Origin: Melastoma dodecandrum
Taxonomy: Eukaryota; Streptophyta; Magnoliopsida; Myrtales; Melastomataceae
Assembly: GCA_029817715.1 (NCBI GenBank)
Contig: JARUPY010000087.1
Coordinates: 5,126,726-5,190,725 of the forward strand
Length of the DNA: 64,000 nucleotides
Direction: 5' to 3'
Shown here: piece by piece, positions 1-11,069 of the stretch
How positions within the stretch are numbered: the first letter of the stretch is position 1
Layout: every line of letters starts with the position of its first letter
Notes under the pieces: generated by a model
Database searches by the model: none
Seen by the model: only the letters and a program-made list of their open reading frames with translations
Told to the model about the DNA's origin: nothing
Translations under genes and position numbers: made by a program

Positions 1-67
1 TTTTTAACCCATTAAGCAAAATATCGAGGCATAAAACTACAAAGTTATCATCAGAGCAGAGCTACAC

Positions 68-2965
68 CTTGAACATGATGACACTAGCCACGATAGTCAA
101 AGATGTAAACATCACGTAGAATATGGGAGATACCACGGCAGTGTTGAATGTATCGAGAGCCTGCGGGTCCGTCCATTTTCATCAGAGAAAAGAAGCTTTT
201 ACAAATTTCAACGAAGAAATTACACTTTTAAGGCCATCCAGAAATAGTCAAAAGAATTCTCTACTGTCATCAATTCTCAGTTAAAATCAAACTTGGATTG
301 CAATAACAAAAGTGAACACTGCACTTATAAAAAAAAATGTGACCACACCAGTAAGAATGTATCTGACACCTTCCAGCTGCAGTGTTACTCATCTATTTTC
401 CCAGACAAAATCATTCATAGTCCACAAGAAGTGAAAATAATCCCTCAAATTGTTATCAATGAACATTGGTTGCCGCTGTCATAACACATCAAGGACAGTA
501 CCTTGTTCAAGTAGTTCATCTGCGTGAGCAAACAGATTATGACAACAAAGATAAACACCCAGGTTTGTGAGTATTTGAACTGATTCATCCCGGAGAACGT
601 TAATTTTAAGGCGATGCCAAGGGCCTTGACGCTCATAACCTGTACGATGAGCAAACAAAGTTTTTTTTTTTTTCATCACAGAGGTTCTAGCAGCTGATGC
701 TTCAACCAATACGAACTATAACAACATCACACTATTCAACTACCGATAGAGAGCCCACAAGTGAACAAACACCAATATAGATCATTATGTGCGTCTGCCC
801 ATATTCTGGGACATAATGGACGATGAGTACAAAAACTGTGGCCAACACTACAGCGGCATAAAAGAGAAATCCTGCAAATGAGCACAATTTTTTATTTTTC
901 TCAGAGATTGTCTCAGAGAATATACTATTAAAGTACTAAGGGTACTTTCTGATCTCAAAGATACTGTATGAACTTCTGTGTGGGGATAAAGCCAGCACCT
1001 GGCTCAGTTGCAAGATCCCAGACCTCTGCTGCGGACTCAATTTGCTGTTCTTGAGGAGCATGCAGAACAATCGTTATCAACCCGGCCACACAGAGGCTAC
1101 ATCCAAGGATGCCAAAAATGTGCAACTTCTCTTGTAATGTAGCATGCGCGAGGACAGCACTGCAAGAAAAAAGAATATAAAGTGAGTGATTTATTAAGGA
1201 TCTCGAGAAGAGCATTTCTCAGTTACAACTTCCTCTTTCCTGATAATTATGCTAAGTGCACCCAGTAGCGTGAAAAGGATGGCAGGTGCGAAAGCATATG
1301 CTGCAAAATTGGCAATTTCTCCCACCACCACTGCCACAATGTCAATTACTCATATCAGACAAATAACAGAAGAATTTAGATGAAACACTCGCAATCAGGT
1401 GCAGATCTCATTTTATTTTAGAGGCAGAGCCAGAATTCACCATGGGTAAACTAAAGTTAAGCTTACTTATAAAAAAAACTAAAGTTCAGCTTGACAACGA
1501 GATATTATTCAATTTCTAAGAACCATAACAGTCGACGTGCAGCATAGATTAGAGAATTTAGTTTGAAAATATCAAACAGAATTTATGTATCCATTTTGCT
1601 TAGTTCAAAGGGTACGCCAACCTAAAGACAAAACATCGTATTCGTGGTTAATATTGGTCAAGGCTGCCAGGGCTATCCTAATCCTGAACCCCAAAAAGCT
1701 CATCGCAAAGAAGCGTAAAAAATGGACATACAGCTCTTGTTGATATGGTCCTGTGTTGAATTAATCTATAGAAGGCAAATACACCTGTCCTTGACATAAA
1801 CCTGAACAGCTTTCTACCCGTGAAAGCAACTGTAATCTCCTCTTACAGTAAGTTTGGTAATGCAACTTACCATCTAGAATCACTGTCCATTCAGATATAA
1901 CAACCATTCCTCTAGACACAGAGCTCAGCCAATAAATCATCTCTTTTGTCCTCGGGCGCAATCAAAGAGATTCTGCTGGACTAAAGACATGAACTTGAAC
2001 TGAGTATATTAATGGCCATAAGATCAACGCTTCTCATTCTTGGCATGGTAACCCAATAACCTGATCAGTGAATACGAAGTAAATGCTGCTAATTAGGGCT
2101 CACAGAGCCAAACTATAATCACCACATAAAATCAGTTGTAAAAGCATATTCACTGAAGCTTTTATCCCCATTCTGAAAACAGAAGCCACGAGCTACTTAC
2201 TTGTTATCATGCCAGTCCACCACAGTGGCTCGTAAAGGTAGGAGTAGCCACCAGCTCCTACACCAGGACAGGAATCTAAGTCTTCAGACATGTTGATGCT
2301 TTGGACACACTCGAGTAATGATTTGATGTATTTGACGCAATCCTTCACATGCTCAAGGCTTAATAATTTGAAGAACAAATTTGTCCACATTCCTCAAATA
2401 ATCTGACTAGCTCTTGAAGAAAAACTTTTGAAATATCCGAACAGGTGTGCATGATCCTGGAAACTAAAGGAAAAGAAATATCGAATTGTGGAATTTCTTC
2501 CTTCATTGGATACTATACCACATGCTAGAAGGAAACAATCAGACCGAGTGCACCATAACTCATTGAAGCCACCATGGTCATCCAACAGTTACCCCATCTG
2601 TCGATGACATATTAAAGTCCCTAGCCACTGAGATGCCACCTGAAGCTAAAGAATCCTGCTGTCCAAGTTCCAATCTAAAATTCAAATCTAACCAACCAAA
2701 TAGAACTCAACACATCCCAGAAAATGAAATGGGATCTAGCAGGAAAATAGCTGCCCAGACCCATAATAACCCCCCCCCCCCCCCCAACCCACCCGCCACC
2801 ATAAAATCCAGAAAAAGAAAACAAGTGCAATAAACCTTACTAACCAGCTCTAACCCCTGAATTTCCAGCCTTCTTCAAACCCTTCTTCTTGACAATGAAA
2901 CTGGCGCCGATGAAGAAACTCGAGGACAAAGCTAAGACTAGCCCCTTAACATTGTCCGAAGACAT
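68..2965 (-). CDS. NIPA-type magnesium transporter, 3' end outside window
   Basis: This gene encodes a multi-pass membrane protein of the NIPA (DUF803) family, expected to move Mg2+ at the plasma membrane or endosomes. Seven exons can be joined in phase: 2845-2965, 2201-2257, 1240-1330, 999-1159, 744-871, 502-639 and 68-160. The start is the ATG at 2965, giving the typical first membrane segment (MSSDNVKGLVLALSSSFFIG). Family blocks follow in order: GGYSYLYEPLWWTGMI, VVGEIANFAAYAFAPAIL, LHIFGILGCSLCVAG, VWDLATEP, HYVPEYGQTHIMIYIGVCSLVGS, MSVKALGIALK and ALDTFNTAVVSPIFYVMF. The last visible exon ends at a GT donor (67-66), so the C-terminal exon lies beyond the left edge. Every junction is GT-AG except the 80-nt intron 1160-1239, whose donor reads CAG|GAAAGA. 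Family assignment is firm; the exact paralogue is not. Confidence 0.9.
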
Positions 2966-5070
2966 GCCCCGGTACGAACAATCATCCATGCCTTCTCCTC
3001 CTCCTTCACAAATTCCAACCTAACCCACGCACATGTCGTCATCCACTTCCTGATCTAGTCGATGATTTACGGAGAAAATCTAACTCGACGGAGAGAATCT
3101 AATTAGTTGATATAGATTCTCCCCTTTCACGATCACAATTAGAACGTATAGAAAATGAAGATAGGATAGAAGGATTTACGTATGTGCGTGCATAGGAAGA
3201 TCTGAAGATAAGTTTCAAGTAATAATCAATCACCTATAAAAGATTCTCTATAAATTATAAATAAATGGCAAGACCAGGCAATTAAGGACACACAGAACAC
3301 TTTTGTCTTTTATTTTAGTTTTAGGGCAGAGTCTCTAGGCAAATTTTAAAATATCCTCGTGTAATTTGTTCAGCCTCCATCAATGAAAATCTTCCTTCGT
3401 CCCTTTTTTCTTTCCCTTTTTGTTTTTGAACTCGATGGGTTTGCCACGATTTTATCGCGTTGCGCCGGAAAGAGAATGATCAGCTAGAAAAGTAAGGGGG
3501 AGGGGGAGAGGGTTGGAAGCTTCCCCCTGTTGCCACAACCATGTGGGAGTTGTGAGGAGAAGAATGGTTGACGGAGATTTTGGGATTTATGATGTAATCC
3601 CCATTCCAGAAAGAAAAGAAAAAGCGAACAATATCGAGTTGTAAGGACGAGGTTGTTGTCGGGGGGCTAAAGCGTTTTTGGTCATCCCGTAGACTGGCGG
3701 ACCATAAATTTGTTATGACATCGTATCAGCTGGTAGAACTTCCAGTTGCATAATCTCTGGACGGACAGAAACATCTCCCCATTTTCAAACCAACTCTCGG
3801 TTTCCTCAGTTCAGCATCTTCCATCCCCAGATTCAGGAGGAAAGGAGCATATCAGGTTGTTAGAAACTGACACGGAGTTGAAGGGGATGTTCATTCATAC
3901 CGTTAGCTTTTTTAAAAAGATTTTATGAAATACGATGGCGACCGTCGATTATCGTCCTTAAGTAGCTTCCTTTAAATAGATCTCCATGACGTCCCTCCAA
4001 TAAGTAAAGACGTTGTGTCATAGTGAAAAAGCCAAAGTAGTGATTTTGCTAAGTATTTTTTTAAGTCGTTAAAAATTATTATTTAAATTAGTAATTTTGA
4101 GCCGAACCCGGCATTATGTTTAAATTTGCATTTTTTCTCTAATGCTTTGTTTGGAACCAATGGAAAGGAGAAAATAAAATGTGAGAAAATTTTAAATATT
4201 AATAGTGAGTAATTTCTTAGGACGTGGGTGTTTCCACCCTTTTCTCTTCCTAAACACAACGTAAATGTTGTAAGTCACTACTTTAAGTAGTGACTTGACA
4301 CTAGAGTCGTTATTTAAAGTAACGACTTCCTTCTTCATGAACAAATTATAATAACTTCCTTTATGAAATAAATCGCTACTTGAAGAACCGATACTCGTCG
4401 ATTTCTAAACTCGTGACTGATGGAATTGTTTATGTCGGGAGACTGCTACTTCTGGTCGGAGACATGGGCAATCCAGCTGATTGTTGATGATGTTCATCAT
4501 CTCTTGGGTCACTCGAGAGGGTCCGCCGGATGCCTCCCCTCCAAATGGAGTTTGCATAGAGGAGTGGGCACAAAAGAAAGCGATGCGAATACTTTTGGTG
4601 CTGTTGAGTCATTGTCGTCGAAGGAAAGGAGGAGGGATGGTGAAGTGCAGAACATTATGGAAGGTATAAAAGGGAATGCCGACGATCCTGCCAGTTACTT
4701 CTTTCCATTGACCTTTGATTCCCACAACTTTGGCAGGTTTCGTGAACTTGGGAGGCCTCCTTTCGAGGAGTCGGTAGGCGCATTCTCGTTTCTCGTCCAG
4801 GGATCTCACAATTATCCCCCAAAAAGGGGTTGCCGGTCGAGTTCCAACAACCTAAGCTGCCCAGATGGTCTCGTATGCAGGTAGGCGTATCATCCAGGCT
4901 ATAGAATCTTACATTTGCTTGTGTTCTGTAGAATAGTGTGCTCTGTAATGGTTTGTTCGCTGTTTCGACAATAAACGCCTTCATTCGTGAAATCCGAGAA
5001 AGCTATGCTTAAGCTCACCATCTGTCAGATTATTCTTCCACTAGACGTGGAGAGAAGCGGTTTGATTCCG
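2966..5070. other. Intergenic stretch between NIPA and PS1-like gene
   Basis: No convincing gene is seen. The NIPA promoter should lie just above 2965. A tandem pair of 25-nt near-palindromes sits at 4272-4328. At 4420-4884 there is an open frame of 154 codons, overlapped by open frames on the other strand. It shows no family motif, so I do not call it. The PS1-like transcript probably ends somewhere in 4400-5070. Confidence 0.5.
4272..4328. repeat. Two adjacent 25-nt near-palindromes (AAGTC...GACTT)
   Basis: 4272-4296 begins AAGTCACTACTT, ends AAGTAGTGACTT, and is a perfect palindrome apart from its central base. 4304-4328 begins GAGTCGTTA, ends TAACGACTT, and is nearly palindromic. The same length and the same outer AAGTC/GACTT arms recur at 12890-12992, and a relaxed form occurs at 10059-10083. 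Confidence 0.75.
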
Positions 5071-8000
5071 TCATTTCAAACTGATCTGCTTTCTGTACTG
5101 CAAATTGTGCAGCAGAATTAGCTTGAGACCTCTTGCAGGTCCTCTTGATTGCTTCTTCATTGGTGGTTGTTGATGGTATATTATCTCTCGGAGGACCTCG
5201 TCGTGAGAGCCTGACCATGTTTGTCCTATAGCGACGCTACTTCTCCACATAAACCTCTCCGAGAAGGGATTCACTAAACTCGCCTGAAATTCTTGTGCCG
5301 TCTCACATATCATACCCTGCAAAAGAATAAGATCACTTTCATCTGACAAAGCATATAGAGATGTATACGCAAAAGAATTATCGTCGAGGCCTTCACCTCT
5401 GCCATGGCCTTGATTTTCATTGTCACATCGTTGCTGATGAGGATGACACGCCTATCAACCCGTGTCCTTGAGAGCAATATGGCATGTTCGAGGATATGGT
5501 CCTCTGATGTCGGAGAATTGATTGAGCACTGATTACCCCAGACAGGAATTTCAGTGGAGCAAGGGGAAGTGGGTGGAGTAGGGGCAATTGACCTTTCTTC
5601 CTCCTGTTTAGTCTGGATATGGATCCACCATGGTGTAGTCACCATGCACACTTCGATCCACTCCAGTAATGAAGAGACATATGTTGCTTTATTGAACAAG
5701 CCAGACCTTTGCTTTAAGCATTCAAGCTCTCTGATAACTGAAAAATAACAAGAACAACTACAATGAGGCATAAAGCAGGGAATCTGGGATGGTTTGCATA
5801 CAAACGTACAGCTGCTTTTGTTTTATTACCCATTCGAGGAATCATTAATTGAGTGCCTTTGAGACCCCGTAAGAGCTGCAGAGATTTCCTCGATTTCTGG
5901 TCCAGGAAAGAGGTTATATCTACCACCATCGTCCAATTCGTGGTTTGCCTGTCAATGTCCTGATCCATCTGCCCACAGAAACAGTGCCAATAACTCTCAG
6001 TCAAGTGAGGAGCATTGTCAAAATTTAGACAGATCAATCAAATTAGGTACTTTAAAGAAAAACTAGAGACAGCATTCTGATGACTCACTGGACAGATCTT
6101 TGAGAAAGTATTCCCCGTGTCTTGCATTTCGGAAACAGACGAGTTCCTCTCCCCTGTAGCATGTACTGACAACGAGCTCGTTTGAAGGCATTGTAAAGGC
6201 GTTCTTGCTGGTTTTTTTCTAGTTCCAGTTATCTCTAAAAGAGAATGAGATGTCCATTGAAGCTCTTCGGTGCCCTGTTTACGGAGATCTTCAAGCATTT
6301 TTTTCTCTTTCTCTGAGGAGGGTATGCTGCAATCAGCGGTAATGCTACCGTGGCCAGAAAGCTTGGAACGAGACCTCCTTTTGATTGAATCAGAAGGCAG
6401 ATCTCTACCCTTCATTTTGGAAATCTTATTCAATGACTTCAGCAGCCGGGTGTTCGGTGTCAAATTCTTCTTGTCCAGAGAAAGCATCTCTCCCTCCTCT
6501 TCTTCCTCGTCTTCTCTTCCTCCAATTTTCAATTTTCCAATTTTATGCAGTGATCTTAGTAGCCGTATGTTCGGGGTCATATTCTCCTTGTTCGGAGTGA
6601 AAATCTCTTCTCCTCCCTCTTCTTCTCCACTTTCCTTTTTTCCAAACTTGTGCAGTGATCTCAGTAACCTGGTATTCGGAGTCATGTTCTCCTTATCTGG
6701 GGTGAATACTTCTTCCTCTTCAAATGAATTGACAGAGCTGGTTTTTGATCTGGCATTTCCTGTTTGAAGCTGAAGAACAGCTTCAGGTTTACCCCGTCTC
6801 GACCAGATGTTGGATTTTGGAGCAGAAATCTTCAGACTGCTCCTATCCTTCTCTCTATCAGAAAACAGCCGCCGGTTAACATATGAAGACTCTGCATTCT
6901 TATTTTCCTCATTACTGTGGTGATGAGTTACCTCTGCAAGGATATTGTTATCGACCACTGAAATTGTTCTTGATGCTCGGGAAGGGCCTCCAACATGATT
7001 CTGAAGAACACCCTTCTGATTTCCACTCTGGTTTTGAGCACCTACAATTGTAAACGTAACAGCTGCAGTACTGTTTTCTTCTGTTTCTAGCACACAGGAT
7101 GCAGAGAGTGCTGGATACGATGTCCATTTGGTGCGGTGATTACAGCTCTCTCTCTGAAGGAATGGCTCAGAAGCCATCTGGGAAAGTGGCGTGATTTCTT
7201 GTTTTCCAGAACGAGGACTTCCAATTTCCATTGGAGTTTTGGGTGAAAGTGGATAGGCTAATGCTTCCAGAGAAGGACAAGACTCTGTTAAACTTTGTTC
7301 ATCACCTTCAACTTTGGTTGTTTCAGCTGCAGCCCCTAAAGTCTGAGACATGATTTCCACTGGTTCCTCTGATAGTTGGTTTCCAGTCTCTGAAGGAGTA
7401 GCAGGTGAGAATGGACAGGCTACATCTCCCCGAGCAGGAGAAAAATAGCTTAGACAGTTCGTCCATTGATTCCCATAGAAGGCATTCTCTTTATCTTCGC
7501 AATTTTCTGTTTCTGAGAGGCCCCTCGGGTTTTCTGACTCATTGATGGCTTGCTTACTCTGTTCTTCATTACACATTTCGTTATCAGTCCTCAAAGGAGC
7601 TTCCAAATGTGCAAGGTTATCAAGTCTAGTTTCTGAATTTATCTGGAATAGGTCAACGGGTAGTTTTCCCCCGACCGGGTTCAGAAACTCTGGTGAATTC
7701 TCAGTCTTTTCCAAATCATGCAGAGCCAAAGAGTCTATGGAGTCTTCCAATGTCAAATATGTGGATTTATTTGCAAATCCCTCAACGGCACTTAAGTCCT
7801 TGTTCTGTTATTTCAGACGAGGGTAAGCAGATTTAGTTTCTTTGCTTATCCAAAAAACTAAAAGAAAATTATGCAAGCATTTCTGTAACCTGAGTAATCT
7901 CCTCATCTGCAGCTTCCACAATTTCAACCTCCCCACCATACTTATCCTATAAACAAGAATGAAAAGAAACAAAATCATCGATTCGACGGTAAGGAAAAGC

Positions 8001-8867
8001 ACCACTGCACAAACCACTCTCATCTAAAGGATGAACAGAACAGATGCAAACCTGGCAAGGCTCAACCAGTGTTGCATCTTCAGTCACTTCATTCTCCTCT
8101 TCCTCTCTAAAGACAGCTAAATCCAACGCCGACATGAACGGGTTTTCACGATCATATGCACGGCTCAGAGGAACCCAATGGAGTCTATAAACTCTGCTCG
8201 ACCCACCGACTCGTATTGTGTCACCCTCATTCAGCTCAACCAGAACCCCAGGGTCAATCCTCGAATCGCATATCCAAGTGCCATGCACTGAACAAGAGAT
8301 CCATCCAGATAATTAAACATTCCGACATCATACCAGGACTCTGAAAGTCATCAGGTAACAAATGGTATATCCATGTATTCAAACAAATGAGACAACAAGG
8401 TACTGCTCCTTGCATAATCAAATGCAGAGATAGCGATTTCACCAGACATAATATCACAGCTCATTGCAGCCAATGCAGAAAACCCTAATCGCAACTCGCA
8501 TCCGGCCGCACAAACTACATGCAGCGTCTCCGCTCAAAACAGTACCTGACGACAAATCCATGATGGAAAGCTTCCGCGCAGTCGGATTAGACAGGATCTT
8601 GAGGTGGAACCTGCTGATGCTGGGGTGCGTTAACACTACGTCACAATCGGGATGGCGACCGACGATCAAGACCTCCTCTCGGCCCTTGACATCGTCCATC
8701 AGATCAAACGGCCTAATCTCCTCCTCCTCCAACAGAGGCATTGATCCGTTGCTGATGACGAAGATGTTCTTGAGGATTGCGCCGTTCTTGATGACCGTGA
8801 ACACCGGCACCATCGGTTCCTCCTCCATCGTCTCCACCACTTCCCGCATCGCGCTACGGCCAGCCAT
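5071..8867 (-). CDS. PS1: PARALLEL SPINDLE 1-like FHA and PIN domain protein
   Basis: Seven exons join in phase to 1018 residues: 8546-8867, 8052-8287, 7890-7946, 6089-7804, 5830-5968, 5397-5737 and 5071-5316. The N-terminus carries a forkhead-associated (phosphothreonine-binding) domain. It includes VGRHPDCDVVLTHPSISRFH and, across the first junction, LSSVHGTW. The C-terminus is a PIN-like domain with acidic residues in MVVDITSFL, RELECLK and LISNDVTMKIKAMAE; the protein ends at GLKLILLHN plus ten residues. This FHA-plus-PIN layout is that of Arabidopsis PS1, which controls spindle orientation in male meiosis II and whose loss gives unreduced pollen. The long middle exon is low in conserved sequence and holds three KEN-box-like repeats (6449-6710) and another KEN near 7490. 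The protein is shorter than I recall for Arabidopsis PS1. The meiotic role is inferred from the family. Confidence 0.88.
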
Positions 8868-9525
8868 TATATCACTTCGATTATCGCCTGAGAGAAAGAG
8901 AGAGAAAAAGACGGCGACTCGAGGTCGAATCGATCGACGCTCGGATCTTCTGGAATTTGAATTTCAGTTTTGGAATTGGTTACCGTTGTCGCTTCAAACG
9001 TAGTCCCTTGTTTGGGAGGGAGATAAGAAAAAGAATGTTTTCGGATACTGTAGCAATATTTTCTTGATTATTTCGCACAACTCCCAAACACGACACAAAA
9101 AATGTCCCCAAACGAAGACGGTGTTCCTAGACACATTCCCGAGTCTGACTCAAACATCGACTTCGTTCTAGCTTGTCCATGGAAGCTGTTGATGCATCCC
9201 CGAAGACGTGGATTTCATCTTGCTCGAGCTGCATATTACAAATTACATTCAACACCTCAAGACAAGTAATACGCCTCTGAAAATACCTTCACAGCTTGAC
9301 TTCCAAATTAGACAGTGATACAGATCAAAATCATGTGCCACTAGATACAATACAGCATGTTGGCAAGGCTCTGCTCCTGTCTGGATTACGGTCAAACAGG
9401 ATCCAGCCTATCGATGACATCAAGGGCTCTCGTCCGGACGATGTCAAAGTCGGGCGAAGGGAATGCGCAAGGGCCGCCGAAACTGTTCCCTATCCTCTGC
9501 AGCTACCTCACGGGTTGGGGAGTGG

Positions 9526-9528
<3 letters not shown>

Positions 9529-9561
<33 letters not shown>
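9529..9561. repeat. Poly-C homopolymer of 33 bases
   Basis: An unbroken C run, read directly. It creates proline-rich false open frames on the plus strand. The complementary G run could form a G-quadruplex. Homopolymers this long are easily mis-sized in assembly. Confidence 0.9.
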
Positions 9562-9564
<3 letters not shown>

Positions 9565-10058
9565 CATCCTTCGAAGAGTCTCGTTTCCGGACACTGCCTT
9601 AGCAACCGGTTTTATGTTACACCAGTGTTTTAGCTTCGTTACAAAAATAACTGTCGTTTGAAAAAATATTTCGTGGTATTAAAATAGTTTGATTAGTAAA
9701 GAGTTGGGCGTTATAAATGACGATTTTATTTATGAAAGGTTACGGATTGGATGTCCAAACTTTTTTGGTGTTTCGACTTTTTTGTAAATGAACTATGTGT
9801 TTGAACTCGGTGTTCGAATCACCCAGTAGAAACATTAATTATTGAAACGAATCCATATTTCTAACGCTTGTTTAAGAACATTATTTCTAACATTATTTTG
9901 CGAAATATATTTTATGCCAACATTTTAGTTAAGAATGGTGAGTCAAATAAATATAAAGGAAAAGGAAAAGAAATTAGTATTCGTTTTTAAAGTTCTTTAG
10001 ATTTCAATAGCCTTCATCGTCTAAAGAGGTTTGTTCGTTAATAATGTTAGCCAACAAA

Positions 10059-10083
10059 AAATCGACTTTACAAATGCCGATTT
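10059..10083. repeat. 25-nt near-palindrome (AAATCG...CGATTT)
   Basis: Arms AAATCGACTTT and GCCGATTT flank ACAAAT. It has the same length and central spacing as the units at 12890-12992, with A/T in place of the outer G/C of the arms. Confidence 0.6.
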
Positions 10084-11069
10084 GTAGGAATTAGTCAATA
10101 AATTTTGAAACTAAGAAACCTCGTTTAGATCCACGTCGTTATTTGGGCCTCACCTTCAAGCACAGTAAGTTCGGCCCAATTAATACCGCCAGTTAAAATT
10201 TTCTCTCTATCGAATCAGCTGCCCGAGAGGAGTAAGGACCTCCATTTGCATTAGGACCATAGTTCTCATAGAGATCTAGGCGAGGGTAGCCACTGACGTA
10301 TACGAGGACGGGCGAACCATATTGGAGGTGCCTGTTGTCGTTGCTCTCCATGGTTGAGAATCGGTCTCTGCATAATGCTGCTACTGCAATACGCTTGACA
10401 AGGAATGTCGGTGTCTTTGCGCAACAGCCTATGTTAAAACTTGAAATGACCTGTGCGAACATTGATCAACCAGCATTCTCCCCGAGTCCATTTCATTGCC
10501 GGACGGGTACCTACCTTTGCATGCTCCCATTCCGAAACGACTGACCGAAAGGTACCTTCTCCAACTGCTGCTTGCCCTTTTTGGTCCCCCTCGAAATTGT
10601 CTTTCTGATGCCAACTCCATTAATTTCGGAGATGAATGTCTCGTACTTCAAATCTAAACAGCTATATAGGCAGCTCAAATGAAAAATTTCATAGTCGCTA
10701 TCCATGTTTATCCAAGAAATGGAAGAAGCAGCTCCCGGAACTTTTCCAACCATGCATACGAGTACGAGTTACCAGATGGAACCCATCAAAAACTGATTAT
10801 TTTCACCCAAAAGGACCCTGTCATTTTTTGCTGGTAAAGAGGACTGATACACCACCCTAGCTTCGAGCTGATCATGGATGTTCACGAATCATCTTCTCGT
10901 GAGTCATCTTTTCCTCCAAGTAGCCAAGCACGACATTGAAGCCGTGAGCTCCTGTATTTCAGGAAGGTGTCCACGATTGTGATCTAATGTATCAACTACC
11001 ACATTTCCAGTGTGCTAAGAGAGTAGTCTAACAAGTGTGGTTCCCTCATAGCATATTGATTTCCGAGCC

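Larger units (their letters stand above)
8868..11069. other. Intergenic stretch with poly-C tract
   Basis: This holds the PS1-like promoter (next to 8867), a 33-base C run at 9529-9561, and a 25-nt near-palindrome at 10059-10083. Weak open frames on both strands at 10193-10860 match no family I know and may be remnants or noise. The 3' UTR of the PORR gene should lie just below 11070. Confidence 0.5.

Noticed and set aside
4420..4984. Open frames on both strands (154 codons plus, 109 codons minus)
   Set aside because: No recognised motif in either, overlapping frames on both strands, and no splice partners. Likely chance in a GC-balanced flank.
6270..6767. 165-codon plus-strand frame
   Set aside because: It is the complement of the KEN-repeat part of the PS1-like exon, and its Ser/Leu-rich composition comes from the Glu/Lys-rich sense strand.
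9296..9661. Proline-run open frames
   Set aside because: Created by the 33-base C tract. No family sequence on either side.
10193..10860. Minus-strand frames possibly encoding a protein upstream of or beyond the PORR gene
   Set aside because: No domain or splice chain connects them to each other or to 11070-12614. Left as unassigned.
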